A stretch of 64,000 nt of DNA from Nocardia pneumoniae NBRC 100136. Lineage in GTDB: Bacteria; Actinomycetota; Actinomycetes; Mycobacteriales; Mycobacteriaceae. Below, piece after piece: positions 27,317 through 35,422 of this stretch. Positions within the stretch are counted from its first letter, which is position 1, and the number at the start of each line of letters is the position of its first letter. The position numbers and the translations under genes are program-made. The notes beneath the pieces are model-generated. The model had not been told where the DNA came from. It did no database searches and was given only the letters and a program-made list of their open reading frames with translations. The stretch lies in assembly GCF_000308755.1 (NCBI RefSeq), contig NZ_BAGF01000020.1:40749-104748 (forward strand). Direction: 5' to 3'.

Positions 27317-28360
27317 TCAGGGGGTGGCGTTGTATGCCACTGCTGAGCCGAGCACGTCGAGGCGCACCCGTTGGCCGGTGGCGGGGGCGTTGACGCTGGT
27401 GCGGCGGACTCGGATGGGGGTGGTGGTGCCCTCCAGGTCGATTGTCAGGATGACGTCGGCGCCGCGGAATTCGATGGCGCGGATCCGGCCGCTGTCCGGC
27501 TCGCCTTCCGAAACGGACTGGGCGACAATTTGTTCCGGTCGCATCATGATGGTCACGGCTCCGGTCGGTGCGTTGCGCTGCACCGGGATCCGGCCCAGCG
27601 CGCACTTCGCCACGTCGGCTTCCACCACCGCGTCGAGCAGCACGCAGTCGCCGAGGAAGCGGGCGGTGAACAGGTCCTTCGGCGTGCCGTAGACCTCCTC
27701 CGGCGTGCCGACCTGGGTGAAGCGTCCTTCGCGCATCACCGCGACCTGCTCGGCGAAGCTCAACGCCTCCTCCTGGTCGTGGGTCACCAGAATGCTGGTC
27801 ATGCCCGCCGCGCGCAGGGTGTCGGCCACCGCCTGCCTGGTCGTCGCGCGCAGGCCCGCGTCCAGTGCGCTGAACGGCTCGTCCAACAGCATCACGGAGG
27901 GCTTGCGGGCCAGCGCGCGGGCCAGTGCGACGCGCTGCTGCTGGCCGCCGGAGAGCTGATGCGGTCGCCGGTCGGCGTAGGAGGGATCCAGCGACACCAT
28001 CTCCAGCAGTTCATGCACCCGATGGCGGCTGGTGCGGCGCAGGCCGGGCAGCCCGTAGGCGATGTTCTGGCCCACGGTCAGGTGCGGGAACAGCGCGCCG
28101 TCCTGCGCGACGTAGCCGATGTTGCGCCGCTGGGGCGGTACCGAGACCCGCTCGCTCACAACGGTTTCCGAGCCGATCGACACCGAACCCGCATCCGGCG
28201 ACTCGAATCCCGCGATGACGCGCAGCAGCGTGGTCTTACCGCACCCGGACGAACCGACCACGGCGGTCGCGGTGTGGTCGGGCACGTCGAGGGTGATCCC
28301 GCCGAGTACCCGGTTGTGCCCGAACGTCTTCGACACGTCGGCGACGACGACGCGACTCAT
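27317..28360 (-). CDS. fbpC: Iron(III) ABC transporter ATP-binding protein
   Basis: 347-residue ATPase of the ferric (FbpC/AfuC) type. Walker A GSSGCGKTT, signature LSGGQQQRVALARAL, Walker B VMLLDEP and H-loop LVTHDQEEAL are intact. A C-terminal TOBE-like domain follows (MRPEQIVAQS, IRVRRTSVNAPATG). The ATG at 28360 overlaps the permease stop (ATGA). It powers uptake of iron brought by the lipoprotein encoded upstream. The 3' end is partly duplicated downstream. Confidence 0.93.
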   Translation of the reverse strand: MSRVVVADVSKTFGHNRVLGGITLDVPDHTATAVVGSSGCGKTTLLRVIAGFESPDAGSVSIGSETVVSERVSVPPQRRNIGYVAQDGALFPHLTVGQNIAYGLPGLRRTSRHRVHELLEMVSLDPSYADRRPHQLSGGQQQRVALARALARKPSVMLLDEPFSALDAGLRATTRQAVADTLRAAGMTSILVTHDQEEALSFAEQVAVMREGRFTQVGTPEEVYGTPKDLFTARFLGDCVLLDAVVEADVAKCALGRIPVQRNAPTGAVTIMMRPEQIVAQSVSEGEPDSGRIRAIEFRGADVILTIDLEGTTTPIRVRRTSVNAPATGQRVRLDVLGSAVAYNATP

Positions 28361-29910
28361 ATCCCAGCCGCCTTCCGAGAGTGGGTGAACAGCAGATACG
28401 TCACCGGCACCGCGGCGGCGATCATGATCAGGGCGTACGGCGCGGCGGCCGCGTAGTCCAATTCGCCCGACAGCGCCCAGAACCGCATCGCCAGCGTCCG
28501 GGTTCCGTTGGGCGCGAGCAGCAGTGTCGCGGTCAGTTCGGTCGCCACCGCCACGAACACCAGCGCCGCCGCCGCGGCCGCGGCCGGAGCGGTGAGCCGC
28601 AGGGTGACCAGAAAGAATGTGGCCGGTCCCGATTTGCCCAGCGAGTGGGACGCCTCCTCCAAGCCGACCGGCACCTGCGCGAGCCCGGCCCGCACGCTGA
28701 CCAGTGCCCTGGGCAGGAACAGCAGGACATACGCCGCGATCACCATGAACATCGTCTGATAGAGCGGCGGCGCCCACCGGATGGTCACGGTCACCATGGC
28801 CAGCGCGATGACGATGCCGGGCAGCGAACTCGTGATGTAGTTCGCGCCCTCGACCAGCCGCGCGAACGCCGACGTCGAGCGCACCGCGATCCACGCGACC
28901 GGAAACGCGCACAGCGTGGTGAGCAGCGCGGCGAACGCCGCGAGGCCGACCGTCTGACCCAGCGCGTTGCCGATCTCGGTGACATCCCACACCGCCGCGC
29001 CGCCGATGCGCAACCAACGCCCGATGGTCCACAGCGGTACGCCGAGCGCGCCCGCGGTCACCGTGACGAGCACGGCCAGGACCGGAATCGCGCCGATGCC
29101 CAGACGAATCCGGGACGCGGCGCGCGGCGCGCCACCGCCGATCCGCGCGTAGCGGGCCCGGCCGCGCAACCCGGCCTCGGCCCCGAGCAGGGCAAGGCAG
29201 CACAGCACGAGCACACCAGCGAGCATGCTGCCCGCGGGCCCGGCGAAACTGGACTGGTACTGCTCGAAGATGGCCGTGGTGAACGTGTCGAACCGGACCA
29301 TGACGAAGGCGCCGTATTCGGCGAGCAGGTGCAGCGCGATGAGCAGCCCACCGCCGAGAATGGCCAAACGCAACTGCGGCAGCACGATCCGCGCGAACAC
29401 CGCCACCGGCCCGGAGCCGAGCGCCCGTGCCGACTCCTCCACCGCGGGGTCCAGGCGACGCAGCGTGGCCGCGGCGGGCAGGTACACCAGCGGGAAGTAG
29501 GACATCGTCGAGATCACCACGCCAGCCCACAAGCCGTGCATGCCAGGGAAGACGCTGACCCACGCATAGCTGTTGACGAACGCGGGCACCGCGAGCGGCG
29601 CCGCGAAAACCGGCCCCCACCACGATTTCCCCGGCACGTCGGTGCGCTCGACCACCCACGCGAGCCCGACGCCGAGCGCCACGCAGATGGGTACGGTGCA
29701 CACCACCAACCCGAGCGTATTGCGCAGCAGCTCAGCCACTCGGGGCCGGAACACCAACTCGGCCGCTTGCTCGGGACCGGTGGAGAAGACCGTCGAGACG
29801 ATGTATCCCAGCGGCACGAACGTCGCCGCCACCAGCAGCAGCGCGATACCCGTGACGAGGGGCCCCGGCCTGCCGACCCGGGGCGCGGTGACAACGGTCC
29901 GCAGTGCCAC
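28357..29910 (-). CDS. fbpB: Iron(III) ABC transporter permease (two fused permease halves)
   Basis: 517 residues with about twelve hydrophobic helices arranged as two binding-protein-dependent permease domains, as in FbpB/SfuB. The EAA-like loops are visible as ESARALGSGPVAVFARIVLP in the first half and EEASHSLGKSGPATFFLVTL in the second, where the ATPase docks. It is preceded by only 2 bp after fbpA and overlaps fbpC. Confidence 0.92.
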   Translation of the reverse strand: MALRTVVTAPRVGRPGPLVTGIALLLVAATFVPLGYIVSTVFSTGPEQAAELVFRPRVAELLRNTLGLVVCTVPICVALGVGLAWVVERTDVPGKSWWGPVFAAPLAVPAFVNSYAWVSVFPGMHGLWAGVVISTMSYFPLVYLPAAATLRRLDPAVEESARALGSGPVAVFARIVLPQLRLAILGGGLLIALHLLAEYGAFVMVRFDTFTTAIFEQYQSSFAGPAGSMLAGVLVLCCLALLGAEAGLRGRARYARIGGGAPRAASRIRLGIGAIPVLAVLVTVTAGALGVPLWTIGRWLRIGGAAVWDVTEIGNALGQTVGLAAFAALLTTLCAFPVAWIAVRSTSAFARLVEGANYITSSLPGIVIALAMVTVTIRWAPPLYQTMFMVIAAYVLLFLPRALVSVRAGLAQVPVGLEEASHSLGKSGPATFFLVTLRLTAPAAAAAAALVFVAVATELTATLLLAPNGTRTLAMRFWALSGELDYAAAAPYALIMIAAAVPVTYLLFTHSRKAAGI

Positions 29911-29912
29911 GG

Positions 29913-30935
29913 CTACAGCAGACCCGCTTCGGTCATCAACGCCGTGACCTTCTTCGAGTCGAGCTTCGACGGGTCGATCGCGGGGGCCTGCAAGTCGGCC
30001 AGCGGCGGCAGCGCCGGGTTGGCGGCCACGCCGCTGGCGACCGGGTACTCCAGCGAGGTGCCGTCGCGCAGCACCTCTTGCCCGGCCTTACCGGTGATGA
30101 ACGCCAGGAACTTCTGCGCCGCCTCCTGCTTCTTGCTCGACTTCAGCACCCCGCCGCCGGAGATGCTGAGGAACGCGCCCGGGTCTTGGTTCCTGAAGTA
30201 GTGCAGCGCGGTATCGGCGCTGCTCTCCTTGGTTTTGGCCTGGTCGCGGTACCAGTAGTAGTGGTAGATGACGCCGCCGTCCGGGCTGCCGGAATTGACC
30301 GCCTTCATGGTGGCGACATTGTTCGGGAACGGCGTCGCGTTCTCCTTCATGCCCTTCAGCCAGGCGCGGGTGGCGTCCTCACCCTTCAGCGCGAGCAGGC
30401 CCGCGACGATGGCCTGGAAGTCGGCGCCGGACACGCCCGCACCCCAGCGGCCCTTCCACTGCGGCTGCGCCAGATCGAGCAGCGATGCGGGCAGCTGACC
30501 GGGCTGGACCTCGTTCTTGTTGTAGACGAACACCGTTGCGCGGGCCGCGATGCCGGTCCACTTGCCGCTGGACGGACGGAACTGGGCGGGCACCTGCTCC
30601 ACGATCTTCGCGTCCACGTCGGCGAACAGGCCCGCGTTCTCCACCAGCGCCATCGCGGGAGAATTCTCGGTCAGGAAGACGTCGGCGGGCGAGGCCGCGC
30701 CCTCGGCGACCAGCTGGTTGCCCAGCGCGGTGTCGCCGCCCTGGCGCAAGGTCACCTTGATACCGGTTTCCTTGGTGAACGCGTCGGCCCATTCCTTGGT
30801 GAGGGATTCGTGCTGCGCGTTGTAAACGGTGATCTCGTTCGCGTCGTCCGAGGAATTCGAGCAGGCCGTCATGCCGAGTGCCGTCATCGCGACGGCCAGT
30901 CCAGCGGCAATCGTCTTCCATCTGACCGGCTTCAT
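29913..30935 (-). CDS. fbpA: Iron(III) ABC transporter substrate-binding lipoprotein
   Basis: 340-residue binding protein, first gene of the operon. A lipoprotein signal peptide ends in LGMTAC (Cys about 25), so the mature protein is tethered outside the membrane. The body is a class II periplasmic-binding fold close to FbpA: ITVYNAQHESLTKEW near the start and VIYHYYWYRDQAKT with the tyrosines expected to ligate ferric iron. A GGAAGGACGAGG ribosome site precedes the ATG. An IdeR-like box about 36 bp upstream implies repression by iron. Confidence 0.93.
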   Translation of the reverse strand: MKPVRWKTIAAGLAVAMTALGMTACSNSSDDANEITVYNAQHESLTKEWADAFTKETGIKVTLRQGGDTALGNQLVAEGAASPADVFLTENSPAMALVENAGLFADVDAKIVEQVPAQFRPSSGKWTGIAARATVFVYNKNEVQPGQLPASLLDLAQPQWKGRWGAGVSGADFQAIVAGLLALKGEDATRAWLKGMKENATPFPNNVATMKAVNSGSPDGGVIYHYYWYRDQAKTKESSADTALHYFRNQDPGAFLSISGGGVLKSSKKQEAAQKFLAFITGKAGQEVLRDGTSLEYPVASGVAANPALPPLADLQAPAIDPSKLDSKKVTALMTEAGLL

Positions 30936-30970
30936 CCTCGTCCTTCCGATGGCGTCCAGTGCCTCGTGCG

Positions 30971-30989
30971 TATGTTGAGGCTTACCTAA
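30971..30989 (-). promoter_or_regulatory. IdeR/DtxR-type iron box
   Basis: On the minus strand TTAGGTAAGCCTCAACATA matches 13 of 19 positions of the DtxR/IdeR consensus TTAGGTTAGGCTAACCTAA, with the left half-site TTAGGT intact. It is just upstream of the iron transporter operon. Confidence 0.7.
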
Positions 30990-31061
30990 GGAAGATACCG
31001 CCTCCGACGTGCGGGAAACGGTCTCGGTCCCTCGGCGGATGCCGCGAATCCGGCCCGCTCG

Positions 31062-32480
31062 TTACGTCAGCCCCGAGAAGTCGCGCAACACAACGTGATT
31101 GCGATCCGGGCAGGTGCCGAACGTGTAATCCGGCACCAGTCCGAAATACTCGCCGCGGGTCAGGGCGCTCCAGCGCCGCGCGCCCTCGGTGCGGGTCTTG
31201 TAGAAGTTGACCATGTAGCCGCCCTCGTAGACGCGCAGCAGGCTGTAGCCGCCCGGGTACTCCTTGATCGCGGCGACCTCGAGGAATTCCACCGCGCACG
31301 GCGCGTCCGGCCGGGTTCGCCGGTTGCGATGGGTGTGGCCGCTGTGATGCAGGAAGACGCCGGGACACCGGGCGTAGAGCGCCTGCAATTCGGCGCTGTC
31401 GCGTCCGTTGAGCACGAAGCCGGGCCCGGCGACATTGGTCAGCCCGGACTCCATGGTGACCGGGTGGTGGCCGAACACGAGCGTCGGCCGGTCCGGGTCG
31501 GCGCTCGAGCGCTCGGTGAGCAGGTCGAATTGCGAGCGATCAATGGAACCGCCCGCGCCCCGCAGTTCGCTGGTGTCCAATCCGAGCACCCGGAGGCCGC
31601 CGATCTCGTGTTCGATCAGCTGCTGGCGCGGGGAGAAGGCGTCGGCCCAGCAGTCGTGGTGGTCCGCTGGGGCGAGCGCGCATCCGGTGTATTCGGCTCC
31701 CAGGTGCGGCCGGTCGTGGTTGCCGCGCACGGCCAGGTAGTCCCGGCCGAGCGAACCCCACGCGTCGAGCCGGGCGCGCACGGCGCGAGTTTCGTGCTCG
31801 GAGGCTTCGGCGGTGAGATCGCCCGCGACCAGCAGGCACTCGGCCGCGCGGTCGGGGCGGCGCAGGTCGTCCAACATCGCGGACAGCATCACCTCGGGGT
31901 AGGGCGCCGAGCCGGGGTCCTGCCGGAAACCCGGCGGCAGTTCGCCGACGATCAGACCGCTGACCTGCTCGCCGTAGTGCACGTCGTTGGCCAGGGCTAT
32001 CGTGCGCAGTCGGCGCCCGGGCGGCGGGACCAGCGTGGTGAACTCGCCGCGTGCTTCCGGCGCTCCCGGACCGGAGGTGGTGAGCGAGAGGGCGGGCGTG
32101 GCGCGAAGACCCGCCGACCACGCCTCGAAGCGGTAGGCGCGGCCGGGTTCGAGCCCGTCGATCTCGGCGTAGTGGAACGGTGTCGGCCGGTCGTCGGCGT
32201 ATACCGGCGCCGGTCCGCGCGGGGAATCGGCGGGACCGATGCGCACCTGCGTGTCGGCGTCCACCGGGGTCAATCGCCCGGCCGAGTCGGGCGCGAGGGT
32301 GGTCCAGGTGAGGATGACCGAGGTGTCGGTGATCGTGACCACCTCGAGATCCGTGGCGACGAGTGGACTCCGCTGCGCAGGAGCGGTTTTCGCGGGACCG
32401 GCGAGGGGGAGCAGTGCGGCGAGGCCGAGCGCCCCGAGTACGGTCCTGCGGGTCGGCCCGCAGCAACTCATCCCTTCCAA
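31062..32480 (-). CDS. Exported calcineurin-like metallophosphoesterase with fibronectin-III-like N-domain
   Basis: 472 residues. The N-terminus RRTVLGALGLAALLPLAGPA looks like a Tat-type signal. Residues about 40-150 form a fibronectin/purple-phosphatase-like beta domain. The metallophosphoesterase core follows with its blocks in order: NDVHYG, GDLT, RGNHDR, GHHP and HSGHTHRN. It would hydrolyse phosphoesters outside the membrane. Start at 32480 or at an ATG three codons later. Substrate not known. Confidence 0.88.
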   Translation of the reverse strand: MEGMSCCGPTRRTVLGALGLAALLPLAGPAKTAPAQRSPLVATDLEVVTITDTSVILTWTTLAPDSAGRLTPVDADTQVRIGPADSPRGPAPVYADDRPTPFHYAEIDGLEPGRAYRFEAWSAGLRATPALSLTTSGPGAPEARGEFTTLVPPPGRRLRTIALANDVHYGEQVSGLIVGELPPGFRQDPGSAPYPEVMLSAMLDDLRRPDRAAECLLVAGDLTAEASEHETRAVRARLDAWGSLGRDYLAVRGNHDRPHLGAEYTGCALAPADHHDCWADAFSPRQQLIEHEIGGLRVLGLDTSELRGAGGSIDRSQFDLLTERSSADPDRPTLVFGHHPVTMESGLTNVAGPGFVLNGRDSAELQALYARCPGVFLHHSGHTHRNRRTRPDAPCAVEFLEVAAIKEYPGGYSLLRVYEGGYMVNFYKTRTEGARRWSALTRGEYFGLVPDYTFGTCPDRNHVVLRDFSGLT

Positions 32481-32604
32481 GCCATGCCGCCCTCCGTCTG
32501 CACCGATGCCTTACGGCAATTTGCGTGCCCGACAGATCGGAAACCAGACCGGCGGGACCGTTCGCGAGCTTACGGAAACCGACGAAGGGGCTGCGTAGGC
32601 GTGA

Positions 32605-33015
32605 TCAGGCGCCGGCATCCGCGAGCGCGTCATACCAGCGTGCGGTGTCGGTGTACTGGTGCAGCCGCGTGATGCGGCCGTCGTCGTCCACCTGCCAGAG
32701 GTGCACGAACTCGGCGTCGTACGCGCGACCGGTGGCGCGGGCGGCGCCGCGATAGTGACCGGTCACCACGACGGTGCCGTCGGTGGTCTCGTGCCAGGTC
32801 TCGTCGTACGGCGCGGTGTCGAACTCTCGGGCCACCGCGCCCCAGATCCGGGTCATCGCCTCCAGCGGGCCGTGGAAGGTGCCGCCCGCGCCGCACGGCA
32901 GGCCGGGCGCGGTCTGCGCCACGAACTCCGGATGCAGCAGGGCCAGTATCGAGGGCCCGTCGGCCGCCTGGGTGGCCGCATAGAAACCCTTGACGACCTC
33001 GAACTTCGCTGACAT
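32605..33015 (-). CDS. SnoaL-like / NTF2-fold protein
   Basis: 136 residues with the SnoaL pattern: an N-terminal helix pair (VKGFYAATQAADGPSILALL), EFVAQTAPGLP, GPLEAMTRIWGAV, and a final beta pair ending FVHLWQVDDDGRITRLHQYTD. Such proteins are cyclases, isomerases or hydrolases, or simply ligand binders. A 34-bp near-perfect palindrome lies 11 bp upstream, with no regulator gene beside it. Confidence 0.88.
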   Translation of the reverse strand: MSAKFEVVKGFYAATQAADGPSILALLHPEFVAQTAPGLPCGAGGTFHGPLEAMTRIWGAVAREFDTAPYDETWHETTDGTVVVTGHYRGAARATGRAYDAEFVHLWQVDDDGRITRLHQYTDTARWYDALADAGA

Positions 33016-33026
33016 GTCGCACTCCT

Positions 33027-33060
33027 TCTAATATGGTCGTTCTAGAACGATCATATTAGA
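33027..33060. promoter_or_regulatory. 34-bp near-perfect palindrome upstream of the SnoaL-like gene
   Basis: Arms run outward from a central TCGTTCTAGAACGA core (14 bp, fully symmetric) to TCTAATATG / CATATTAGA ends; only one base pair in the whole 34 bp breaks symmetry. This is the size and form of a TetR-type operator, and it overlaps the expected promoter of the SnoaL-like gene. Confidence 0.8.
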
Positions 33061-33163
33061 AGCGCGTGCAGGAGAAGGCCAGGATGTGTGGCGGCCGTCA
33101 TGCCGTCGGATTCGAGGGCGGGTTGCCTGGTGCTTGCCGGGGAATGGCGGCTACCATTCGAAC

Positions 33164-33535
33164 ATGGGTTCGACAAGCGATGACGTGCCGCGAACCGAGG
33201 GCACGGAACCGGAGCTGGTCTACCCGAGCAGGACCGGCCACTACTACCGGACGCTGACGTATCCGCCGCGGCCGGTCTGGGTCCGGCTGGACGCGATCCT
33301 GGTCCGTGATCCGGGTACCCCGCGGCATGTGAACGGCGCGGGCGTGATCATGCGCGGCGAGCGCCCGGGAACCCTGACCCATTGGCTGCCCACCGTCGAC
33401 GGCGACTGGATGGGCCGCGTGACCTACAGCATCCAGTTCGCCGACGGACGCCCGGATCTACATGTGCGGGACCAGTTGGTTCCGGCCTATGCTCTGCGCC
33501 CGCGGCGCGGCCCGTCCGCAAATTCGCAACTGTAA
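33164..33535 (+). CDS. Hypothetical protein, 123 aa
   Basis: Begins MGSTSDDVPRTEGTEPELVY. A TACCAT box at 33152-33157 lies 6 nt before the ATG, suggesting a leaderless message; there is no ribosome site. The middle (YYRTLTYPPRPVWVRLDAIL, then VNGAGVIMRGERPG) looks like a small beta-rich domain. No membrane segment or known motif. Function unknown. Confidence 0.65.
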   Translation: MGSTSDDVPRTEGTEPELVYPSRTGHYYRTLTYPPRPVWVRLDAILVRDPGTPRHVNGAGVIMRGERPGTLTHWLPTVDGDWMGRVTYSIQFADGRPDLHVRDQLVPAYALRPRRGPSANSQL

Positions 33536-33642
33536 CTTCGTATCAGCGTACAAGGCCTTCCTGTACAGCGACTTTCACCGATCGGCTCGATCCTCCCCTG
33601 CAGCCTCGGGCCATCCACACAGCAGCCGTTCACACACAACCG

Positions 33643-33771
33643 CTGATTTCGTAAGAACATGGGTAACTCGCCGGGTACGCCCAGAACCCGAGCGGCACCC
33701 AACGCAGGACCTGAACGCAACATTCGCGCCACCTGACTTGTACGGCCTGAAGGCGCGGAGAGGCGGGGGAG
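33643..33771 (+). other. ~129-bp repeated noncoding element, copy A
   Basis: About four-fifths identical by eye to 50975-51101, with a one-base length difference early on. Most conserved are CATGGGTAACTCG followed by CGGGTACGCCC, then AACGCAGGACCTG, GTACGGCCTGA and GGCGGGGGAG. The element ends 5 bp before a TACTTT -10-like box and 17 bp before the start of the next gene. The gap upstream, back to 33536, holds no gene. Confidence 0.7.
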
Positions 33772-33788
33772 CTGATACTTTGCCCGGC

Positions 33789-34475
33789 ATGGGATTTCAG
33801 TTACCGCATCCCGAGGTTCTGTGGGCGCGGGTGACCGTCTTGGATGTGATCACCGCCGCGACCCACGCCGACCAGCGGGCTGCGGGCGGAGAGGAGATCG
33901 GGCAGACGGCCAGAGTGGCAGGTGGCCGGCTGATCAACGACGACGGCGAGGGCAATTGGTACTCGCTGGTCAGATATCCCGGCGAGCGTGCGCTCCTATT
34001 CGGCAGAGACGAGGACAACGAGGTCGCGGGGACCGCCTACGATCCGCTGGCCGCGGCGCCCGCCTGGGTGCGCGCGGTGGATCCGGCGACGAATCTGCCC
34101 GGCGGGGTCGACGGTCCGATCACGTTCGCGCGCTGGTGGGAATTCGGTCGCTGGCAACACACGCCGACCGATCTCGACGACGGTCTGGAGATGAGCCTCA
34201 GCGCCGCCGCCGACCGGGAAGGCTTCACCGGCAGCGTCATGAGCGCCGCGATCCACGCGAAATGGGTGGAGATGGACTACGAGGCGGGCAAACTGACCGC
34301 TCTCACCGTCGACCCCACCGCCCTGAACGCGCTGTGCGACGCCACCGAGAACGGCACGCTCACCAAAGCCCACCTCTACTTCCTCCAGCCGGGCCTGACC
34401 GCGCCCGCGTTCGGCTACCTCTCCGCCGCAGGCGTCCTCAGCGCGACCGACAAGCCGACCGCGCCCCTGCCGTGA
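33789..34475 (+). CDS. Hypothetical protein, 228 aa
   Basis: Begins MGFQLPHPEVLWARVTVLDV. The open frame extends upstream through the repeated element, but a TACTTT box (33776-33781) ending 7 nt before this ATG supports a leaderless start here. The protein is soluble and acidic, with a tryptophan-rich stretch FARWWEFGRWQHTPTDLDD. No recognised domain. It is followed by a strong hairpin terminator. Confidence 0.7.
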   Translation: MGFQLPHPEVLWARVTVLDVITAATHADQRAAGGEEIGQTARVAGGRLINDDGEGNWYSLVRYPGERALLFGRDEDNEVAGTAYDPLAAAPAWVRAVDPATNLPGGVDGPITFARWWEFGRWQHTPTDLDDGLEMSLSAAADREGFTGSVMSAAIHAKWVEMDYEAGKLTALTVDPTALNALCDATENGTLTKAHLYFLQPGLTAPAFGYLSAAGVLSATDKPTAPLP

Positions 34476-34510
34476 TCGCGGAACCGTAGACGACACCCGA
34501 CCACCCCGAC

Positions 34511-34543
34511 GAAGGGCTCCCGGGTACCGGGAGCCCTTCTCTC
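34511..34543 (+). terminator. Strong hairpin terminator
   Basis: Perfect 13-bp stem GAAGGGCTCCCGG / CCGGGAGCCCTTC with a 3-nt loop, followed by TCTCT. It lies between the convergent hypothetical gene and the L,D-transpeptidase gene and could serve both. Confidence 0.85.
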
Positions 34544-34575
34544 GTACGCGCCCCACGTTCGAGGCAGGTCTGGTC

Positions 34576-35295
34576 TCAGATCGCGTACATGCCGATGACC
34601 GGCTTCCTCGACGGTTCGAGGGTGATCAGCAGCGTCCGCATGACATCAGCGCCGACCGCGACGCACCCCGCGGTCGGCCTGCCCGCCTCGACGTGGACGA
34701 AGAAGGCCGAGCCCTGCTCCGGCATGACGGGGAAGCGGTTGTAGTCGATGACCAGCGCGTAGTTGTACTGCGGCTCGGTTCGCCCGAGATTCTCGCTGAG
34801 GCTGGTGTCGAACGGGCAGTCCCCCTCGGCGCAGTGATATTTCTGGTTGTACAGCGGGCTCGCCGTGTCGGACACCCACCACCAGGTGTTCGACGGGTCC
34901 ACCGACAGATAGGGAAGCTTGGCGCCGACATCGGGCAACCGGCCGAAGCTCTCGGTCAACGCGAAAGTGCCCTCCGGCGTGTACGCGGCCCCTTCCCTGG
35001 CCTCTCGGGAAATCCCTCCCGCGCCGACCCACGCTGGCACCGCCAACGTCTGTTTCCACTGCCGGAGCCGGTTGCGCTGCCAGAGCTCGAGCGTCCCACG
35101 ATCGGCCCCCGCGGGTGCCGTCACCCAGACGACCTGAGTTCCCGGAACCGCGGCCGTGTCGAACGGCGGCCGTTCGCCGGTGACCTCGGGCAGCAGCACG
35201 ATGCCGAGTGTCGCGACGACCACAGCGACCGTCGCGCCGATGACCGCGATCGTCCGCCTCCGTGCCGATCTGCGTCGAGTGTCACTGTCCGCCAA
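34576..35295 (-). CDS. Membrane-anchored L,D-transpeptidase family protein
   Basis: 239 residues. A short cytoplasmic arginine-rich tail and one transmembrane helix (about residues 16-36) precede an extracytoplasmic YkuD-like domain. The catalytic block HVEAGRPTAGCVAVG carries the histidine and cysteine. The region TPEGTFALTESFG matches the family's TPxGxF entry. Such enzymes make 3-3 peptidoglycan cross-links or attach proteins, though short variants of this kind are less studied. Confidence 0.85.
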   Translation of the reverse strand: MADSDTRRRSARRRTIAVIGATVAVVVATLGIVLLPEVTGERPPFDTAAVPGTQVVWVTAPAGADRGTLELWQRNRLRQWKQTLAVPAWVGAGGISREAREGAAYTPEGTFALTESFGRLPDVGAKLPYLSVDPSNTWWWVSDTASPLYNQKYHCAEGDCPFDTSLSENLGRTEPQYNYALVIDYNRFPVMPEQGSAFFVHVEAGRPTAGCVAVGADVMRTLLITLEPSRKPVIGMYAI

Positions 35296-35422
35296 TGCTA
35301 TTCACGCTCCTGTGATCGGTTGCTGATGGTCACATAATGCTCCTTCGAACGCGTTGTGGGCGGAACGACGGCCGAATTCGGCGTGGGCGAAACCCGCGGA
35401 GAGCAGCCGCACGAGGAGCCGA

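Noticed and set aside
33645..33680. Reading the GGGTAA/GGGTAC boxes of the repeated element as a classic SigF/SigB promoter
   Set aside because: The nearest GATTT is 11 or 23 bp away rather than about 15-17, so the spacing does not fit.
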